A stretch of DNA of 5,663 nt, from NCBI GenBank assembly GCA_049582005.1, contig JBAUTB010000065.1, forward strand, positions 1-5,663, given 5' to 3'. Of the stretch, positions 5,473-5,663 are shown one piece after another (position 1 is the first letter of the stretch; each line of letters starts with the position of its first letter). Source of the stretch: Sivonenia sp049582005. Lineage in GTDB: Bacteria > Cyanobacteriota > Cyanobacteriia > Gloeobacterales > PMM-0068. The notes beneath the pieces were generated by a model. That model searched no databases. It had not been told where the DNA came from and saw only the letters and a list, made by a program, of their open reading frames with translations. Both the position numbers and the translations under genes were made by a program.

Positions 5473-5663
5473 AACGTTTGGAGCGTATAACGGAGTCCGG
5501 TTTCTCGGTGGGGCTATTTGAAAAATCGAAAGTGGAGGAGTTATTCTTCTGTTTTGCTACCCGCATTCCGGCCCCTTAGTGTCTAATCATTACTTTTTAA
5601 ACAAAGCTATGCTGGGGAAGGAACTCAGAGACTAGAAACGCATAGTGCCCAAACAACCTCGAC
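5473..5663. other. upstream region of the efflux operon, no confident gene
   Basis: All three minus-strand frames entering from the right edge close early: TGA at 5625-5627, TAA at 5597-5599 and a TAG within the first 30 bases. An upstream co-directional gene could thus contribute at most about 21 C-terminal residues (ending ...LPQHSFV), which I do not recognise. There is an odd-centred palindrome TAATCATTA at 5584-5592 and a well-placed AAGGGG (5572-5577) before an ATG at 5566, which opens an ORF overlapping the permease start. I find no convincing -35/-10 pair for the operon. Confidence 0.5.

Noticed and set aside
5597..5662. C-terminal tail of an upstream gene (adaptor protein) at the right edge
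   Set aside because: The longest open frame from the edge gives only 21 residues, which match nothing I recognise. A coding call is not justified.

Overview
The window looks cyanobacterial. The partial gene at the left edge encodes a DUF29 protein, a family found mostly in cyanobacteria. The main operon is the type of heavy-metal efflux cluster common in freshwater and terrestrial cyanobacteria and in proteobacteria. Base composition is moderate. No perfect HIP1 octamer (GCGATCGC) is present, only a 7-of-8 match near 1935, so the taxonomic call rests mainly on DUF29. No species is claimed.

Layout from left to right: (1) 1-215, minus strand, the N-terminal 71 codons of a DUF29 gene that runs off the left edge. 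(2) 216-886, about 670 bp without a confident gene. It holds a 36-codon ORF, a perfect 15-bp inverted repeat whose arms are themselves palindromic, overlapping a plausible plus-strand promoter, a possible remnant of an IS6-like insertion sequence, and several small hairpins. (3) 887-5472, minus strand, a three-gene metal-efflux operon transcribed right to left: a 1051-aa CzcA/CusA-type HME-RND permease, then a 124-aa exported YtkA/FixH-like protein, then a 316-aa exported His/Met-rich protein with two tandem HxHP modules. The intergenic gaps are 47 and 57 bp and no strong terminator lies between the genes. (4) 5473-5663, upstream of the permease, with no confident gene. Any partner adaptor (CusB/CzcB type) or regulator would lie beyond the right edge.

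How the genes may work together: the RND pump would move metal cations from the periplasm or inner membrane outwards, through an adaptor and an outer-membrane channel not present here. The two exported proteins, both rich in candidate metal ligands near their mature N-termini, could bind or deliver metal in the periplasm. The metal is not fixed by sequence. The transmembrane helix 4 motif is neither the Zn/Co/Cd CzcA form nor the Cu/Ag CusA form.

The points most worth following up are the tandem-duplicated metal-site protein, the predicted mature N-terminal histidine of the small protein, and the palindromic repeat and promoter at 636-694. I see no CRISPR array, tRNA or rRNA, and no clearly new multi-gene system.
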